Origin: Streptomyces aurantiogriseus
Lineage (GTDB): Bacteria > Actinomycetota > Actinomycetes > Streptomycetales > Streptomycetaceae
DNA: 64,000 bases
Direction of reading: 5' to 3'
Assembly (NCBI RefSeq): GCF_014649375.1
Contig: NZ_BMSX01000017.1
Span: 124,001 to 188,000, forward strand
In this document: positions 48,945 through 57,854 of the stretch, in pieces
Position numbering within the stretch: the first letter of the stretch is position 1
Layout of the letters: each line of letters begins with the position of its first letter
Position numbers and translations under genes: made by a program
The notes under the pieces: generated by a model
Told to the model about the DNA's origin: nothing
The model's database searches: none
The model's input: only the letters and a program-made list of their open reading frames with translations

Positions 48945-50180
48945 GTGCTGCCCACGCGCCCCGCGCCCGAACCGGCGGACGCCACCGGCCCCGCCCCACG
49001 GCCGGCCACCGTCCGGACCACGGGCCGGATGACCGACACGATCACGCTCCCGGACTTCACCCTCAACCGGCGGGAAGGTTTCCGCCTCCTGGTGCTGCTG
49101 GAGGACGACGGGGCAGGCCCCTCGGGGAAGACGCCCAAGATCACCGCGGGCGGCAGGCTGAGGGGCGGCCGCATCATCCGCAGGGCGGGACCGACCCGCC
49201 GCCGACGGGCCGCCCTCATCTCCATGGTCCTCGCGGTCGCGCTGGGTGTCGGCGGCGGGGTGTACGTCTCCAACCGGAGCCTGGCGCTGAACGCCACCTA
49301 CTCCTCGGGCCGCCTCACGGTGACCGGCTCGACCGCCTTCTCACCCCTCGCACACGAGGTCAAGGAGGCCTACGAGGAGCAGTGCGCGCAGGCCGAGGTC
49401 GCGCTGGACGCGGTCGGCAGCGACCAGGGGCTGGCGCGACTGCGCCAGAACCCGGCCGCGGAGACCATCGCCATGGTGGACACCGTGGCCGGGCAGGAAC
49501 CGGAGAAGGGCATGGACGCCCATCGTGTCGGCGTCGTCGTCTACGCCGTGGTCGCCAACCGGCAGCTGGCGAGAGACCTGGGCGCCGGCCCGTCGCTCTG
49601 GGGCCGGGGCCTGACGCAGGAACAGCTCGCGCGGATCTTCACCGGGAAGAAGGTCGAGGACGCGGACGGACGCCTCGCCGACAGCACGCCTGTGGCGGTG
49701 CTCCGGGAGGAGGGCTCCGGCACACGGAAGGTCTTCGAGTCGAGAGTGATCGGCACCGAACACGGCACCCCCGCCTACTGCGCACTCCCGGCACCGGGCG
49801 AGGCGCCGAACGAGTCCACTGCCCAGGCCGCCCCCAGAACCTGTTCGGTGAAGTCGACCACGGAGCTCCTCGACTGCGTCAACCGCACCCCGAACGCCAT
49901 CGGATACGCGGAGGCGGACGCCCTGCCCTTCTTCCCCAACGTCCGCACCGTGCCGATCAACACCACTCCCCCCACCAAGGAGGAAGTCCTCGACGGCGAC
50001 TACGGCTTCTGGGCCTCCGAGGTCCTCTACACCCGCGAGGACGCGACCGGACTCACCCGCAACTTCCTGGACTTCCTCCGCAGCCGGGGCATCTCGAAGC
50101 TCCTCGAAGGCCAGGGTTTCCTCCCGTGCCGGGAGCTGCGGGACGCCGCGGTGGAGGGGATGCGGTGCGGTGACGCGTAG
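48945..50180 (+). CDS. PstS-like substrate-binding protein, C-terminal part of split gene
   Basis: The frame gives up to 411 residues. It has a Pro-rich start, a beta-rich segment DTITLPDFTLNRREGFRLLV, a basic region, a membrane helix (about 85-105, LISMVLAVALGVGGGVYV) and a type-2 periplasmic-binding domain (LTVTGSTAFSPLAHEVKEAY, LREEGSGTRKVFE, then AIGYAEADAL) like phosphate-binding PstS. GTG 48945 is 14 bases after AGGAGG, a long spacing; ATG 49029 is another option. No phosphate permease is near. The domain faces the outside, so a sensing role is plausible. Confidence 0.75.
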   Translation: MLPTRPAPEPADATGPAPRPATVRTTGRMTDTITLPDFTLNRREGFRLLVLLEDDGAGPSGKTPKITAGGRLRGGRIIRRAGPTRRRRAALISMVLAVALGVGGGVYVSNRSLALNATYSSGRLTVTGSTAFSPLAHEVKEAYEEQCAQAEVALDAVGSDQGLARLRQNPAAETIAMVDTVAGQEPEKGMDAHRVGVVVYAVVANRQLARDLGAGPSLWGRGLTQEQLARIFTGKKVEDADGRLADSTPVAVLREEGSGTRKVFESRVIGTEHGTPAYCALPAPGEAPNESTAQAAPRTCSVKSTTELLDCVNRTPNAIGYAEADALPFFPNVRTVPINTTPPTKEEVLDGDYGFWASEVLYTREDATGLTRNFLDFLRSRGISKLLEGQGFLPCRELRDAAVEGMRCGDA

Positions 50181-50204
50181 AACTGCGGCAGCAGGAGAAG
50201 GCCG

Positions 50205-50231
50205 GACCCCAGGCCCGACAGGTCTGGGGTC
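50205..50231. terminator. Terminator between convergent genes
   Basis: Arms GACCCCAG (50205-50212) and CTGGGGTC (50224-50231) with an 11-base loop, in the 76-base gap between the binding-protein gene and the convergent kinase-like gene. Confidence 0.5.
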
Positions 50232-50256
50232 GGTTGCCTCCGCTCCCGTCCGGTGT

Positions 50257-53082
50257 TCAGACCGCGGACCTCGCTTTGGTGACCAGGACATCGGCCACGT
50301 CGGCGGCGAGGAGGAAGGGCAGGTGGCGATTGCCCCGGGAGTGGTGGTCCCGGTAGCGGGCGAAGGGGAGCAGGGAGGCGAGGAGCGCCCACTGGTACTC
50401 GAGGTCGCCGAACGGCCAGTTGCGCTGCTCGCAGTCCCGCAGGATCGAGCGCAGTTTCGTCACGCAGGTCAGCACACGCCGTACCTGCGGGTCCGCATCC
50501 TCGGGGATGTGTGCCGTCCACAGGTCCTCGCCGTGCAGGGCTCCTGCGAACCAGGTCCGGATCTCAGCGAGTTGCCCGGCGTTCCAGGGGAACGTCCGGG
50601 ACCACAGGGCGGATTCGAGGCGGGCGAAGTCCTTGCAGATGTGCCCGCGGTGGGTGGTCTCGAAGTCGATGATGTACAGCGCGGGGCTGCGGTCGTCGGG
50701 CCCTGTGGCGAGGATGTTCTCGCCGTGCAGGTCGCCGTGGGAGACACAGGTGAGGTACGACCGCGTGGTCATCCCGTACTGCGGGTCGTAGAGCAGCCAG
50801 TCGATGAGCGGGGCCGTGTCCTCGTCCGGCCGCTGCACGTCCGCGGCGTGCGCGACCAGCCACAGGGGGTTGGTCACCTCGATGTCGCGCTCCGTGACCA
50901 GAGGGCTTCTGCCGAGGCCGGAGTTCTCCAGCAGGGGCCCCAGGGCGGGGGGCCGCCAGGGCAGGCCGCCCTCGATGCCGAAGGTCTCGGCGACGTCCTG
51001 GGACTGGAAGTGGGCCAGTTCCGACTCGGCGTCCTTGCCGGGCGCGTAACTGGTCCGTTCGAAACTGGCGGGCCGCAGGGCCGGGTACTCGCCACGCAGG
51101 TCGCCGATGGTGCGGCTGGCGTTGCTCAGCCAGGGGCCGAGCGCCTTGAGGAACACCTCCTGCATGACGTCCCGAAGTACCTCGTCGTCCGCGTGCCCGC
51201 GGTCGGACTGCTTGTCCGCGCCGGCCGCCTTGACGATGAGGTCGCCGCTCTTGCACAGCCACCCGCGCAACGTCGTCGGCTTGTCGCTTTCACGGAAGAC
51301 GTACGAGGTGAGGATGGCCTGGTAGCGCTCACCGTTGCTGCTGTTGGGGATGGTCGTGGTGCCGACCACACACTTGCTCGACCGGTAGTAGGGGTGCAGC
51401 AGTTCCCCGAACTCGTCGAAGTTCTCCTTCTCCCGCTGCACCTTGCCCGCTTCGTCGATCTTGAGGATGCCGACGGGGCCGAAGTTGTCGGAGGCGAGGA
51501 AGGTCGGTACCGGACGGTCTGCGAACAGGGCGCCCTGCACGACGGTGCCGTGCGAGCGCGGGGCGAGTTCGGCTACGACGCCCTGCAGGAGGCGGTTGGG
51601 AAGCTGGAGGAAGTCGTCGTCCCGATCGCGCATGGACAACGAGCTGCTCGCGGTCGCGACCCCCGGCTCCCAGGCGTTCTTCACGACACGGACGGTGCGG
51701 GTCTTGGCGAGCATGTCCATTGCCTGCTGGTGCCAGAAGTCCCGTGCCTTGTTGGCCAGGGGGCTGGTGGGATAAAGCGCCTCGAGGAGGCGCTCGAGCT
51801 GGTCGGTCTTCCAGCCGGAGAGGATGAGCAGGATGAAGGCGACGCTGCGCCAGTACTCCTGCTTGTCGACCCACTGGTTGAGCAGATGCGTCGCCCACTG
51901 CTCGGCGTGGATCGAGCGCCGGTCGTCGTGGGGGTCCCGCACCCGATCGTGGCGACGGGCGACGGACGGCTCCAGGGGGTCAGGCCCCCCGATGTGCAGT
52001 TGGATGCCGACGGCGTGCCGCAGCCAGCCGTGCACGAACCACAGCCTCTTCAGGTCGAACGGCTGGAGCTCGCCGACGGTCAGCAGCGTGGTGGCCTCGG
52101 TGACGGTCAGAAGCAGCTCGCGCTGCTCGTTGCGGTGCCGGTTCTCGATCTGAAAGACCTGGAGGTAGCCCAAGACGTCGGTGACGGTCTGGTGGTCGTT
52201 GGTGTGCATGTGGCGGCGCAGGCACCGGTTCCACAGTGCGCTGGTGAGCCACCGCGTCCGCAGCGCTGCCGGGCCGACGACGGTGTCGCCCTTCGCATAC
52301 AGCGTGGTCGCCTGCGAGGAGGCGCGCCGGGCGTCCTTGGCCCGCTGATGGATGGCCAGGGAGTCCTCCAGCGGGACCATCACGCCGTCGAGGTGCTCCC
52401 CCAGGAGGCGCAGGTCCTGCTCGATCAAGGGCCTCAGCCGCTCGGCCGCCGCGGGGGCATGCTGGGCGAGCAGGCCGGTGATCTGCTCACCGAGACCCTC
52501 GATCAGTTCCCGGACGGGCGTCTCGCCCTCCGCGCCGGAGCGCCACTCCTCGAGGAACCGCTCCCAGTTCGCCGGCCCGTCCGGCTCCGTCCCGTCCGTG
52601 ACCTCGGTGTCGGGGACGGGGCGCGTCGCCGTGGGGGTGGTCTGCTTCGGAACGGCGATGTACAGGGCGGCGGCGTCCGGCGAGCGGACCTCGACGACGT
52701 CCGGGGCCGCAGCGTGCTGGATGGGCGTGAGGCCAAGCGTGTCGAGGTGATTGCGGCAGGAGTCGAGGGAACGGTTGAAGGTCCCGGTGGAGTTGTTGGA
52801 CTCGTATAACCGGACGGCCAGTTCGAGCAGGAGCCGTGCGCGTTCGGCGTCCGCCTGTAAGTAGTGGTGGGCGACGAGGTCGTGCGCGGCATTGGCGATC
52901 TGGAAGACGGGCCCCACCAGATTGCCCGCCGCAAGCTGCTCCGCGGCCTTCTGCAGTCCGGGTCCGGCCTTGGGCAGACTGTGTTCCAGTTCGGGGTCGG
53001 CCTGGAAGGCGTCCCGCAGGGCTGCCTTGGTCAGGGCGAGTGCTTGCTGGAAATCTTCAGGGCTCAAGGCAGCAGTCGTCAT
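50257..53082 (-). CDS. Large TCAD9-like protein with C-terminal aminoglycoside-phosphotransferase fold
   Basis: This 941-residue cytosolic protein has a helical N-terminal half (about 1-480) without a known family. A middle section (about 500-650) reads FLASDNFGPVGILKIDEAGK ... NFDEFGELLHPYYRSSKCVV, like the ternary-complex-associated domain TCAD9 as I remember it. The C terminus has an APH/choline-kinase active site, HGDLHGENIL (about 782-791), and the metal motif YIIDFE (about 803-808). ATG 53082 has GGGAG five bases ahead; GTG 53088 is the other start. It follows the Nudix gene by 92 bases. Phosphotransfer activity is predicted; the substrate is unknown. Confidence 0.8.
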   Translation of the reverse strand: MTTAALSPEDFQQALALTKAALRDAFQADPELEHSLPKAGPGLQKAAEQLAAGNLVGPVFQIANAAHDLVAHHYLQADAERARLLLELAVRLYESNNSTGTFNRSLDSCRNHLDTLGLTPIQHAAAPDVVEVRSPDAAALYIAVPKQTTPTATRPVPDTEVTDGTEPDGPANWERFLEEWRSGAEGETPVRELIEGLGEQITGLLAQHAPAAAERLRPLIEQDLRLLGEHLDGVMVPLEDSLAIHQRAKDARRASSQATTLYAKGDTVVGPAALRTRWLTSALWNRCLRRHMHTNDHQTVTDVLGYLQVFQIENRHRNEQRELLLTVTEATTLLTVGELQPFDLKRLWFVHGWLRHAVGIQLHIGGPDPLEPSVARRHDRVRDPHDDRRSIHAEQWATHLLNQWVDKQEYWRSVAFILLILSGWKTDQLERLLEALYPTSPLANKARDFWHQQAMDMLAKTRTVRVVKNAWEPGVATASSSLSMRDRDDDFLQLPNRLLQGVVAELAPRSHGTVVQGALFADRPVPTFLASDNFGPVGILKIDEAGKVQREKENFDEFGELLHPYYRSSKCVVGTTTIPNSSNGERYQAILTSYVFRESDKPTTLRGWLCKSGDLIVKAAGADKQSDRGHADDEVLRDVMQEVFLKALGPWLSNASRTIGDLRGEYPALRPASFERTSYAPGKDAESELAHFQSQDVAETFGIEGGLPWRPPALGPLLENSGLGRSPLVTERDIEVTNPLWLVAHAADVQRPDEDTAPLIDWLLYDPQYGMTTRSYLTCVSHGDLHGENILATGPDDRSPALYIIDFETTHRGHICKDFARLESALWSRTFPWNAGQLAEIRTWFAGALHGEDLWTAHIPEDADPQVRRVLTCVTKLRSILRDCEQRNWPFGDLEYQWALLASLLPFARYRDHHSRGNRHLPFLLAADVADVLVTKARSAV

Positions 53083-53174
53083 TGACACTCCCGTTCGGAT
53101 GGTGATTTTTCAGCATTTTCCGGGCGCTTCTCGGGCGAGAGGAGCACACGGGGTGCCCGCCCGCCGTCGCGCCG

Positions 53175-53936
53175 TCAGGCCACCGGCTCGATGTCCTCCC
53201 GCAGACGCCGGTCACCGGTGAGGAAGGCGGACTGGGGCAGAACGACATGGCGGTCGGCCCGGCCACGAGCGATCTCGCGCCGGTTCGCGCCGATGACGTG
53301 GTCCTCGTCGGGATTCGCCGCGAGGGCCAGCAGGGTCGCGCGCAGCTCCTCGGCGGCGGGCTTGTCGGCCACGAGGTCGTACACCTCGAAGAAGCGGATC
53401 TGCCGGTAGGACTCGCCGGCCACCTTCATCGGGCCGTCGATGACCTTACGCACGGGGCGGAAGGAGACCTCCCGCGCCAGCGGGACCAGTTCCTCGTGCC
53501 CGACCTCGCCCAGTTCCTCGACGAGTTCGCGGCGCAGACACTCCGTCGCCGGCTCGCGGTCGGCGCCGCGGTGCACCCAGCGGGCGAAGCGCAGGACCCG
53601 CGCGGCGGACAGGAAGCCCCGCAGGTCGTGGCGCATCACGTCCCGCGCACGGCTCTCGGGCTCAAAGCCCAGTTTCTCGAGGAACGGCTTCGCGGACTCC
53701 TGGTACTTCACGACTCCGCCGGGCGGCCCGAAGGCTCCCGGACGGGTGGCGGACCCGAAGAGCACGAAGTGGTCCTCGTCGTGGAGGCGGAGCAGCACGG
53801 CGACGGAGATCCGCGTGCGGCTCCACGGCGTGAGCAGGACACGCAGAAGGGTCAGATGGCGTCGGTTCTGCCAGATGGTCCGGCCGATGTACGACAGCAG
53901 TGCCACCACGATGCCACCGACGATTTTCTCGACCAC
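53175..53936 (-). CDS. Membrane-anchored Nudix protein (SMODS-associated NUDIX-like)
   Basis: The 253-residue protein has one N-terminal membrane helix (IVGGIVVALLSYIGRTIW) and a cytosolic Nudix domain: RISVAVLLRLHDEDHFVLFG, then GAFGPPGGVVKY and a Nudix box EPATECLRRELVEELG, which keeps E-x7-REL-x-EE-x-G but lacks the leading G at the usual spacing. This TM-plus-Nudix form is like the SMODS-associated NUDIX proteins of nucleotide-signalling conflict systems. GTG 53936 has GGAGG nine bases before it. It precedes the kinase-like gene on the same strand. Likely substrate: a nucleotide derivative, unproven. Confidence 0.82.
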   Translation of the reverse strand: MVEKIVGGIVVALLSYIGRTIWQNRRHLTLLRVLLTPWSRTRISVAVLLRLHDEDHFVLFGSATRPGAFGPPGGVVKYQESAKPFLEKLGFEPESRARDVMRHDLRGFLSAARVLRFARWVHRGADREPATECLRRELVEELGEVGHEELVPLAREVSFRPVRKVIDGPMKVAGESYRQIRFFEVYDLVADKPAAEELRATLLALAANPDEDHVIGANRREIARGRADRHVVLPQSAFLTGDRRLREDIEPVA

Positions 53937-54053
53937 GCGCCGCTTCCTCCCCGCCCGGACCCCCGCCTGGGCATCGCACAATCTATGTGCTCATCAACCC
54001 GCTCGGGCGTGGATCACGACAGGAACCACCGATCCGGTGACCGACAGTCGACG

Positions 54054-54560
54054 TCACAGCCCCCGCACCCCACTCACCCTCTCGGCCCCCACCGGCCACA
54101 CCACCTCCACCGGCACCCCCGCCGCTCGCGCGTCCAGCACCGCGTCGGCCGTGCCGCCGCCCCGGCCGCTCGGGGGTGCGCCGTTCCAGACGGCGACGAG
54201 GCGGTCGGCGCGTTCGACGAGGACGGCGTTGGCGGCCTCGTAGGCCTGGTGGTCGGCCATGTCACGGGGGAGGACGAGGACCTCGGTGGCGGAGTCGACG
54301 AGGTGGTCGAAGACCGGGGCGTGGGCGGGTCCGACCTTGGTACGGCGGTAGTCGCGGGAGGGGATGACGGCGACCAGGCTGCCGCCGGCGGCGAGTACGG
54401 CCTCCGCGAAGAGGCAGTCGGCGCCGGCGGCGAGACAGGAGACACCGACGAGGTCGCCGTCGGACGCGTACCGGGCGAGCAGGTCGTCGAGGGCGGCGCG
54501 GACCAGAGGGACGCTGTCCTCGGTGAGGTCGGTGTGGCCGGTCACCGCGATGGTGGTCAT
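54054..54560 (-). CDS. SLOG-like nucleotide-binding protein
   Basis: The 168-residue protein has a Rossmann-like pattern of the SLOG/LOG superfamily: an initial strand and loop TTIAVTGHTDLTEDSVPLVR, then LVGVSCLAAGADCLFAEAVL, VAVIPSRDY and a later ANAVLVERADRLVAVWNG. SLOG domains bind nucleotides or cleave nucleotide ligands. ATG 54560 is the start and GGGGTG lies in the repeated upstream sequence. It lies upstream of the Nudix gene on the same strand, 117 bases away. Whether it belongs to the same cassette is an inference. I see no membrane segment. Confidence 0.8.
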   Translation of the reverse strand: MTTIAVTGHTDLTEDSVPLVRAALDDLLARYASDGDLVGVSCLAAGADCLFAEAVLAAGGSLVAVIPSRDYRRTKVGPAHAPVFDHLVDSATEVLVLPRDMADHQAYEAANAVLVERADRLVAVWNGAPPSGRGGGTADAVLDARAAGVPVEVVWPVGAERVSGVRGL

Positions 54561-54561
54561 G

Positions 54562-54692
54562 GGGTGCCCCTCTCGGCGTGCCCCTCTCGGGGGTCTCTCT
54601 CGGGGTGTCTCTCTCGGGGTGTCTCTCTCGGCGACGGGCGTATCCGTTCTGGCGTACCCGTCATGGCGCACCCGTCATGGCGTACCCGTCAT
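54562..54692. repeat. Two families of 14-base tandem repeats between SLOG and MFS genes
   Basis: At 54562-54631 five imperfect units of about 14 bases contain CTCTCGGGGTG or CTCTCTCGGGG. At 54651-54692 three units of GGCGTACCCGTCAT (54651-54664, 54665-54678, 54679-54692) follow, the second with one change. The last unit overlaps the stop of the MFS gene at 54689. Together they fill the leader of the SLOG gene. Confidence 0.8.
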
Positions 54693-55885
54693 GATGACGC
54701 GAACAGGCGTACGTCACGCTGGAACAGCGGGATCACCGTCGTGGCCGCCAGCGCCACCAGCCCCACCCACAGCACCGGGTCGTTGCCGTAGGCGGTCGCC
54801 GCGACGGGGGCCAGGGCCAGGCCCACCGGCTGGAGGCCGTACGTGCCGATCGTGTCGATCGCGAAGACGCGGCCCTGCATCTCGGCGGGGATGGCGCGCT
54901 GCAGGGCGCTCGCCCAGGCCACGTTGAACACGGCGTAGCCGAAGCCGGTGGCGACGACCGACGCGCCGAGGAGGACGAGCGGGGCCGCGGTCACGAGGCA
55001 GGCCAGCTGCGTGGCGAGCAGGGCCAGGGCGAGGACGGCGACCGTGCCGGGGCGGCGCGGGTTCCAGGCGGCGATGGCCATGCCGCCGACGACGGAGCCG
55101 AGCGCCTGGAGCGCGATGAGCGGGCCGTACGCGGTGAACTGGCCCCGTTCCTCGAGGATGATCGGCAGCAGGACCGCCACCGGGGCCATCACCAGCAGGA
55201 GTTGGAGGGTGCCCTGCACGATGATCGTCAGGACCCAGGGGCGTTCCCGTACGGCGGTGAAACCCTCGCGGGCCTGGCGGAGCAGTGTCCCGCCCGCTGT
55301 GCGCACCGGCCGGGTGCCGCCGGCCCCGACGAGGGTGACGGCGCTCGCGGCGAAGGTCCCCGCGTCCGCCCAGAAAGCGGTGTCCGCCGTCCCGGCCGTC
55401 AGCAGCAGACCGCCGAGCGACGGGCCCAGCACCTGCCCGGTCCGTACGGTGATCGAGCGCAGGGCGTTGACCTTGGGCAGGTCCTCGTCCGGGACGAGTT
55501 CGGGGATCAGCGCCCCGAAGGCGGGCGTGAAGACGCCGGCGGCGAAGCCGGTCACCACCGCGAGCAGCACCGCGACGGGCAGCGGGCCGCGGGCGGCGCC
55601 GAGCGCGAAGCAGACCGCGGTGACCAGGCGGACCAGGTCCGCCGCCATCACGCTCGCCCGTCGTAATCGGTCGGCCAGCACCCCGCCGACCAGTGCGGCC
55701 GCGACCAGCGCGAGGCTCTGCGCGCCGAGGACCAGGCCCAGGTCGGTGGTCGAGTGGTGGGTCAGGATCGCGCCGGGCAGGGCGACCAGCGTGATGCCGT
55801 CGCCGACGGCACTCGCCGCCTGCCCGCACCACACCCGCCGGAACCGGGCGTGCCGCAGCACGGCCGCGAACGACAGCACCTTCAC
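54689..55885 (-). CDS. MFS transporter
   Basis: The 398-residue protein has twelve predicted helices of the major facilitator superfamily. The first half starts FRRVWCGQAASAVGDGITLV, with GGVLADRLRRASVM as the loop 2-3 motif. It is closest to the drug or macrolide-efflux type (DHA3). GTG 55885 has GGAGG five bases before it. The substrate is unknown. It is transcribed toward the SLOG gene; the 14-base repeats in between end its reading frame. It diverges from the small secreted protein gene. Confidence 0.9.
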   Translation of the reverse strand: MKVLSFAAVLRHARFRRVWCGQAASAVGDGITLVALPGAILTHHSTTDLGLVLGAQSLALVAAALVGGVLADRLRRASVMAADLVRLVTAVCFALGAARGPLPVAVLLAVVTGFAAGVFTPAFGALIPELVPDEDLPKVNALRSITVRTGQVLGPSLGGLLLTAGTADTAFWADAGTFAASAVTLVGAGGTRPVRTAGGTLLRQAREGFTAVRERPWVLTIIVQGTLQLLLVMAPVAVLLPIILEERGQFTAYGPLIALQALGSVVGGMAIAAWNPRRPGTVAVLALALLATQLACLVTAAPLVLLGASVVATGFGYAVFNVAWASALQRAIPAEMQGRVFAIDTIGTYGLQPVGLALAPVAATAYGNDPVLWVGLVALAATTVIPLFQRDVRLFASS

Positions 55886-55998
55886 ACGAACCTCCGGAAT
55901 CGGCCGCCGATGGACCGGAAACGCCCTGGTGATCCCCTTTGTGTCATGGGCACGATGATCGTGTCCGACGCACGAGGAGCAGGCACCAGGAACACGGG

Positions 55999-56043
55999 AA
56001 GCACGAGAAGCACGAGCAGCACAAAGGACGCGAGAAGCACGAG
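55999..56043. repeat. Short AAGCACGAG repeats upstream of the secreted protein gene
   Basis: AAGCACGAG occurs at 55999-56007, 56008-56016 and 56035-56043, with weaker variants around (55968-55990). It lies in the 210-base gap between the divergent MFS and secreted-protein genes. Its role is unknown. Confidence 0.6.
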
Positions 56044-56095
56044 GCACCACCCTTGCGAAAGCCGTAAGCCACCGACACGGAAAGAGGGTCACCCG

Positions 56096-56560
56096 ATGTC
56101 CATGCGCACGCGTGTCCGAGCGATCACCGCGACCGCGGCACTCGCCGCCGCCGGCCTCACCCTGGCGGGCGCCGCCCCGGCCTCGGCGAGCGGCGGCACG
56201 AGCCCCGCGACCGCCGCCCCCGCACCGGCCTCCGCCGCCGCCGTCGTCCCCTGGTCGGACTCCCACGGGACGGCCTCGGCGGCGGGCGAGCGGTGGCTCG
56301 AGAACGGCAAGCTCGTCCTCGACGGAACGCTCACCAACACCGGCACTGGGTGTTACTCGGTGTGGACGCGGCTCGTCCACGACTGGGTGGTGAGGCCGTG
56401 GGTCAAGCACAGCGAGATCTGCGGCGCCGGTTCCGTCGACTTCACCGCCGCGAGGGACTACACGTACCTCACGTCCGGCACCCTCAAGGTCTGCCGGGGC
56501 ACGACGGACACCACCGACTGCAGCGCCGGCGTGGGCATCACGCACTGGCCCATCGAGTAG
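56096..56560 (+). CDS. Small secreted protein of unknown function
   Basis: The 154-residue protein has a Sec signal peptide (MSMRTRVRAITATAALAAAG, then LTLAGAAPASAS) with cleavage near AQA/ASA-type PASASG. The mature part has an Ala/Pro linker and a small domain with WSDSHGTASAAGERWLENGK, LVLDGTLTNTGTGCYSVWTR, and four cysteines that can pair. The pattern resembles secreted Streptomyces proteins with a beta-sandwich. ATG 56096 has AGAGGG ten bases before. No function can be given. Confidence 0.8.
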   Translation: MSMRTRVRAITATAALAAAGLTLAGAAPASASGGTSPATAAPAPASAAAVVPWSDSHGTASAAGERWLENGKLVLDGTLTNTGTGCYSVWTRLVHDWVVRPWVKHSEICGAGSVDFTAARDYTYLTSGTLKVCRGTTDTTDCSAGVGITHWPIE

Positions 56561-56588
56561 CGAGGGCAGGCCCGCAGGACCGCGCCGC

Positions 56589-57854
56589 TCACTTCGTCCC
56601 GACCGTCCGCAGCACCGTCAGCACCACCGCACGCGCCACGTCCACCACCTCACGGACGGACACATGCTCCCGCGCGCTGTGCGCCACCGCGATGTCGCCC
56701 GGCCCGAACTGCAGGGCCGGGATCCCCGCGGCGGCGTACAGCCGCAGGTCGCTGCCGTACGTCGCCCCGCGCTCCCTCGGGCGCGGGGCACCGGTCGCGT
56801 CGGCGTACGCCCCCGCCACCGTGTCCCGCAGCGGATGCCCCGCCGGCAGCCGCCCGCTCGCGAACTGCCCGCCCGGCCAGGTCACCGTCGCCGGATGCTC
56901 CCGCAGCCAGGGGTCGGCCGCGCACGCCTCGGCCACCCACCGCTCCAGCTCCGCCCGCGCCTCGGCCGGATCCTCGCCGAGCCGCACCCCGAGCCGCCCC
57001 TCCGCGACGAGCAGGTCCGGCACGCTGCTCGCCCAGTCACCGGAGCGCAGGGTGCCGACGGACAGGGAGTACGGGATCGGGTACTCGGCGAGGAGCGGAT
57101 CGGGGGCGCGGTTGCGCTCCCCCTCCAGCCGGGCCAGCGCCCGGTGCAGCGGCAGATACGCGTCGATGGCGCTGACCCCGCGCTCCCGCGAACTCGCGTG
57201 CGCGGCCCTGCCGGGCACGCTGATCCGGAACGTCAGCGCACCCGCGTTCGCGGTGATCACCGTCCCGGCCGTCGGCTCGGCGATGAGACACGCGTCTCCG
57301 CCGTGGCCCCGCCGCAGGGTCCCGAAGGTACCGAGCCCCCCGTCCTCCTCCCCCACTACGAAGTGCACGGCGACCCGCCCGCGCAACCGCACCCCGGCCG
57401 CCCGGATCGCCGCCAGCGCGGCCAGCTGCGCGACCAGCCCGGCCTTCATGTCACAGGCGCCCCGCCCGTGCACGAGATCGCCGGTCACCCGGGGCACGAA
57501 CGGGTCCCCGTCCCACGCCGCGAGGTCTCCGGGCGGTACGACGTCCACGTGCCCCTGCAGAATCAGCGTCGGCCCGTCACCCCCGTCCGCCGTGTGCCCG
57601 ACCAGCCCCCAGGCCTCGTCGCGCGGCGCCTCGGTGCCGGGAAACTCCGGATGCGCGAGCAGCGCGGCCAGATCCATGCTCCACAGATCCACCTCCAGCC
57701 CGAGCCGCTCCAGCCGCCCGGCGAGGTGATGCTGTATCTCGGACTCGGCCGGGCTCCCGCCGACGCTGGGTATCCCGATCAACTCCAGCAGCGTCCGCCC
57801 GACGTCCGCCTCATCGATCGCCGCCAGCGCGGCAGCCTCCTGGGCATCCAGCAC
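56589..57854 (-). CDS. M20-family metallopeptidase (ArgE/DapE-like)
   Basis: The 421-residue protein has the M20 fold: zinc ligand and base motifs LILQGHVDVVPPGD and GRGACDMKAGLVAQ, VAVHFVVGEEDGGLGTFG with the Glu-Glu pair, and a dimerisation domain with RAAHASSRERGVSA. It belongs with succinyl-diaminopimelate desuccinylase/acetylornithine deacetylase. GTG 57854 has GGAGGGAG seven bases upstream and is preferred over the earlier start at 57893. It is monocistronic. Its substrate is a peptide-like or N-acyl amino acid not identified here. Confidence 0.92.
   Translation of the reverse strand: MLDAQEAAALAAIDEADVGRTLLELIGIPSVGGSPAESEIQHHLAGRLERLGLEVDLWSMDLAALLAHPEFPGTEAPRDEAWGLVGHTADGGDGPTLILQGHVDVVPPGDLAAWDGDPFVPRVTGDLVHGRGACDMKAGLVAQLAALAAIRAAGVRLRGRVAVHFVVGEEDGGLGTFGTLRRGHGGDACLIAEPTAGTVITANAGALTFRISVPGRAAHASSRERGVSAIDAYLPLHRALARLEGERNRAPDPLLAEYPIPYSLSVGTLRSGDWASSVPDLLVAEGRLGVRLGEDPAEARAELERWVAEACAADPWLREHPATVTWPGGQFASGRLPAGHPLRDTVAGAYADATGAPRPRERGATYGSDLRLYAAAGIPALQFGPGDIAVAHSAREHVSVREVVDVARAVVLTVLRTVGTK

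Noticed and set aside
50170..52809. An 879-codon open frame on the plus strand opposite the kinase-like gene
   Set aside because: Antisense shadow: the minus-strand product has the HGDLHGENIL and IDFE motifs and a plausible start; the plus-strand product has no recognisable domain.
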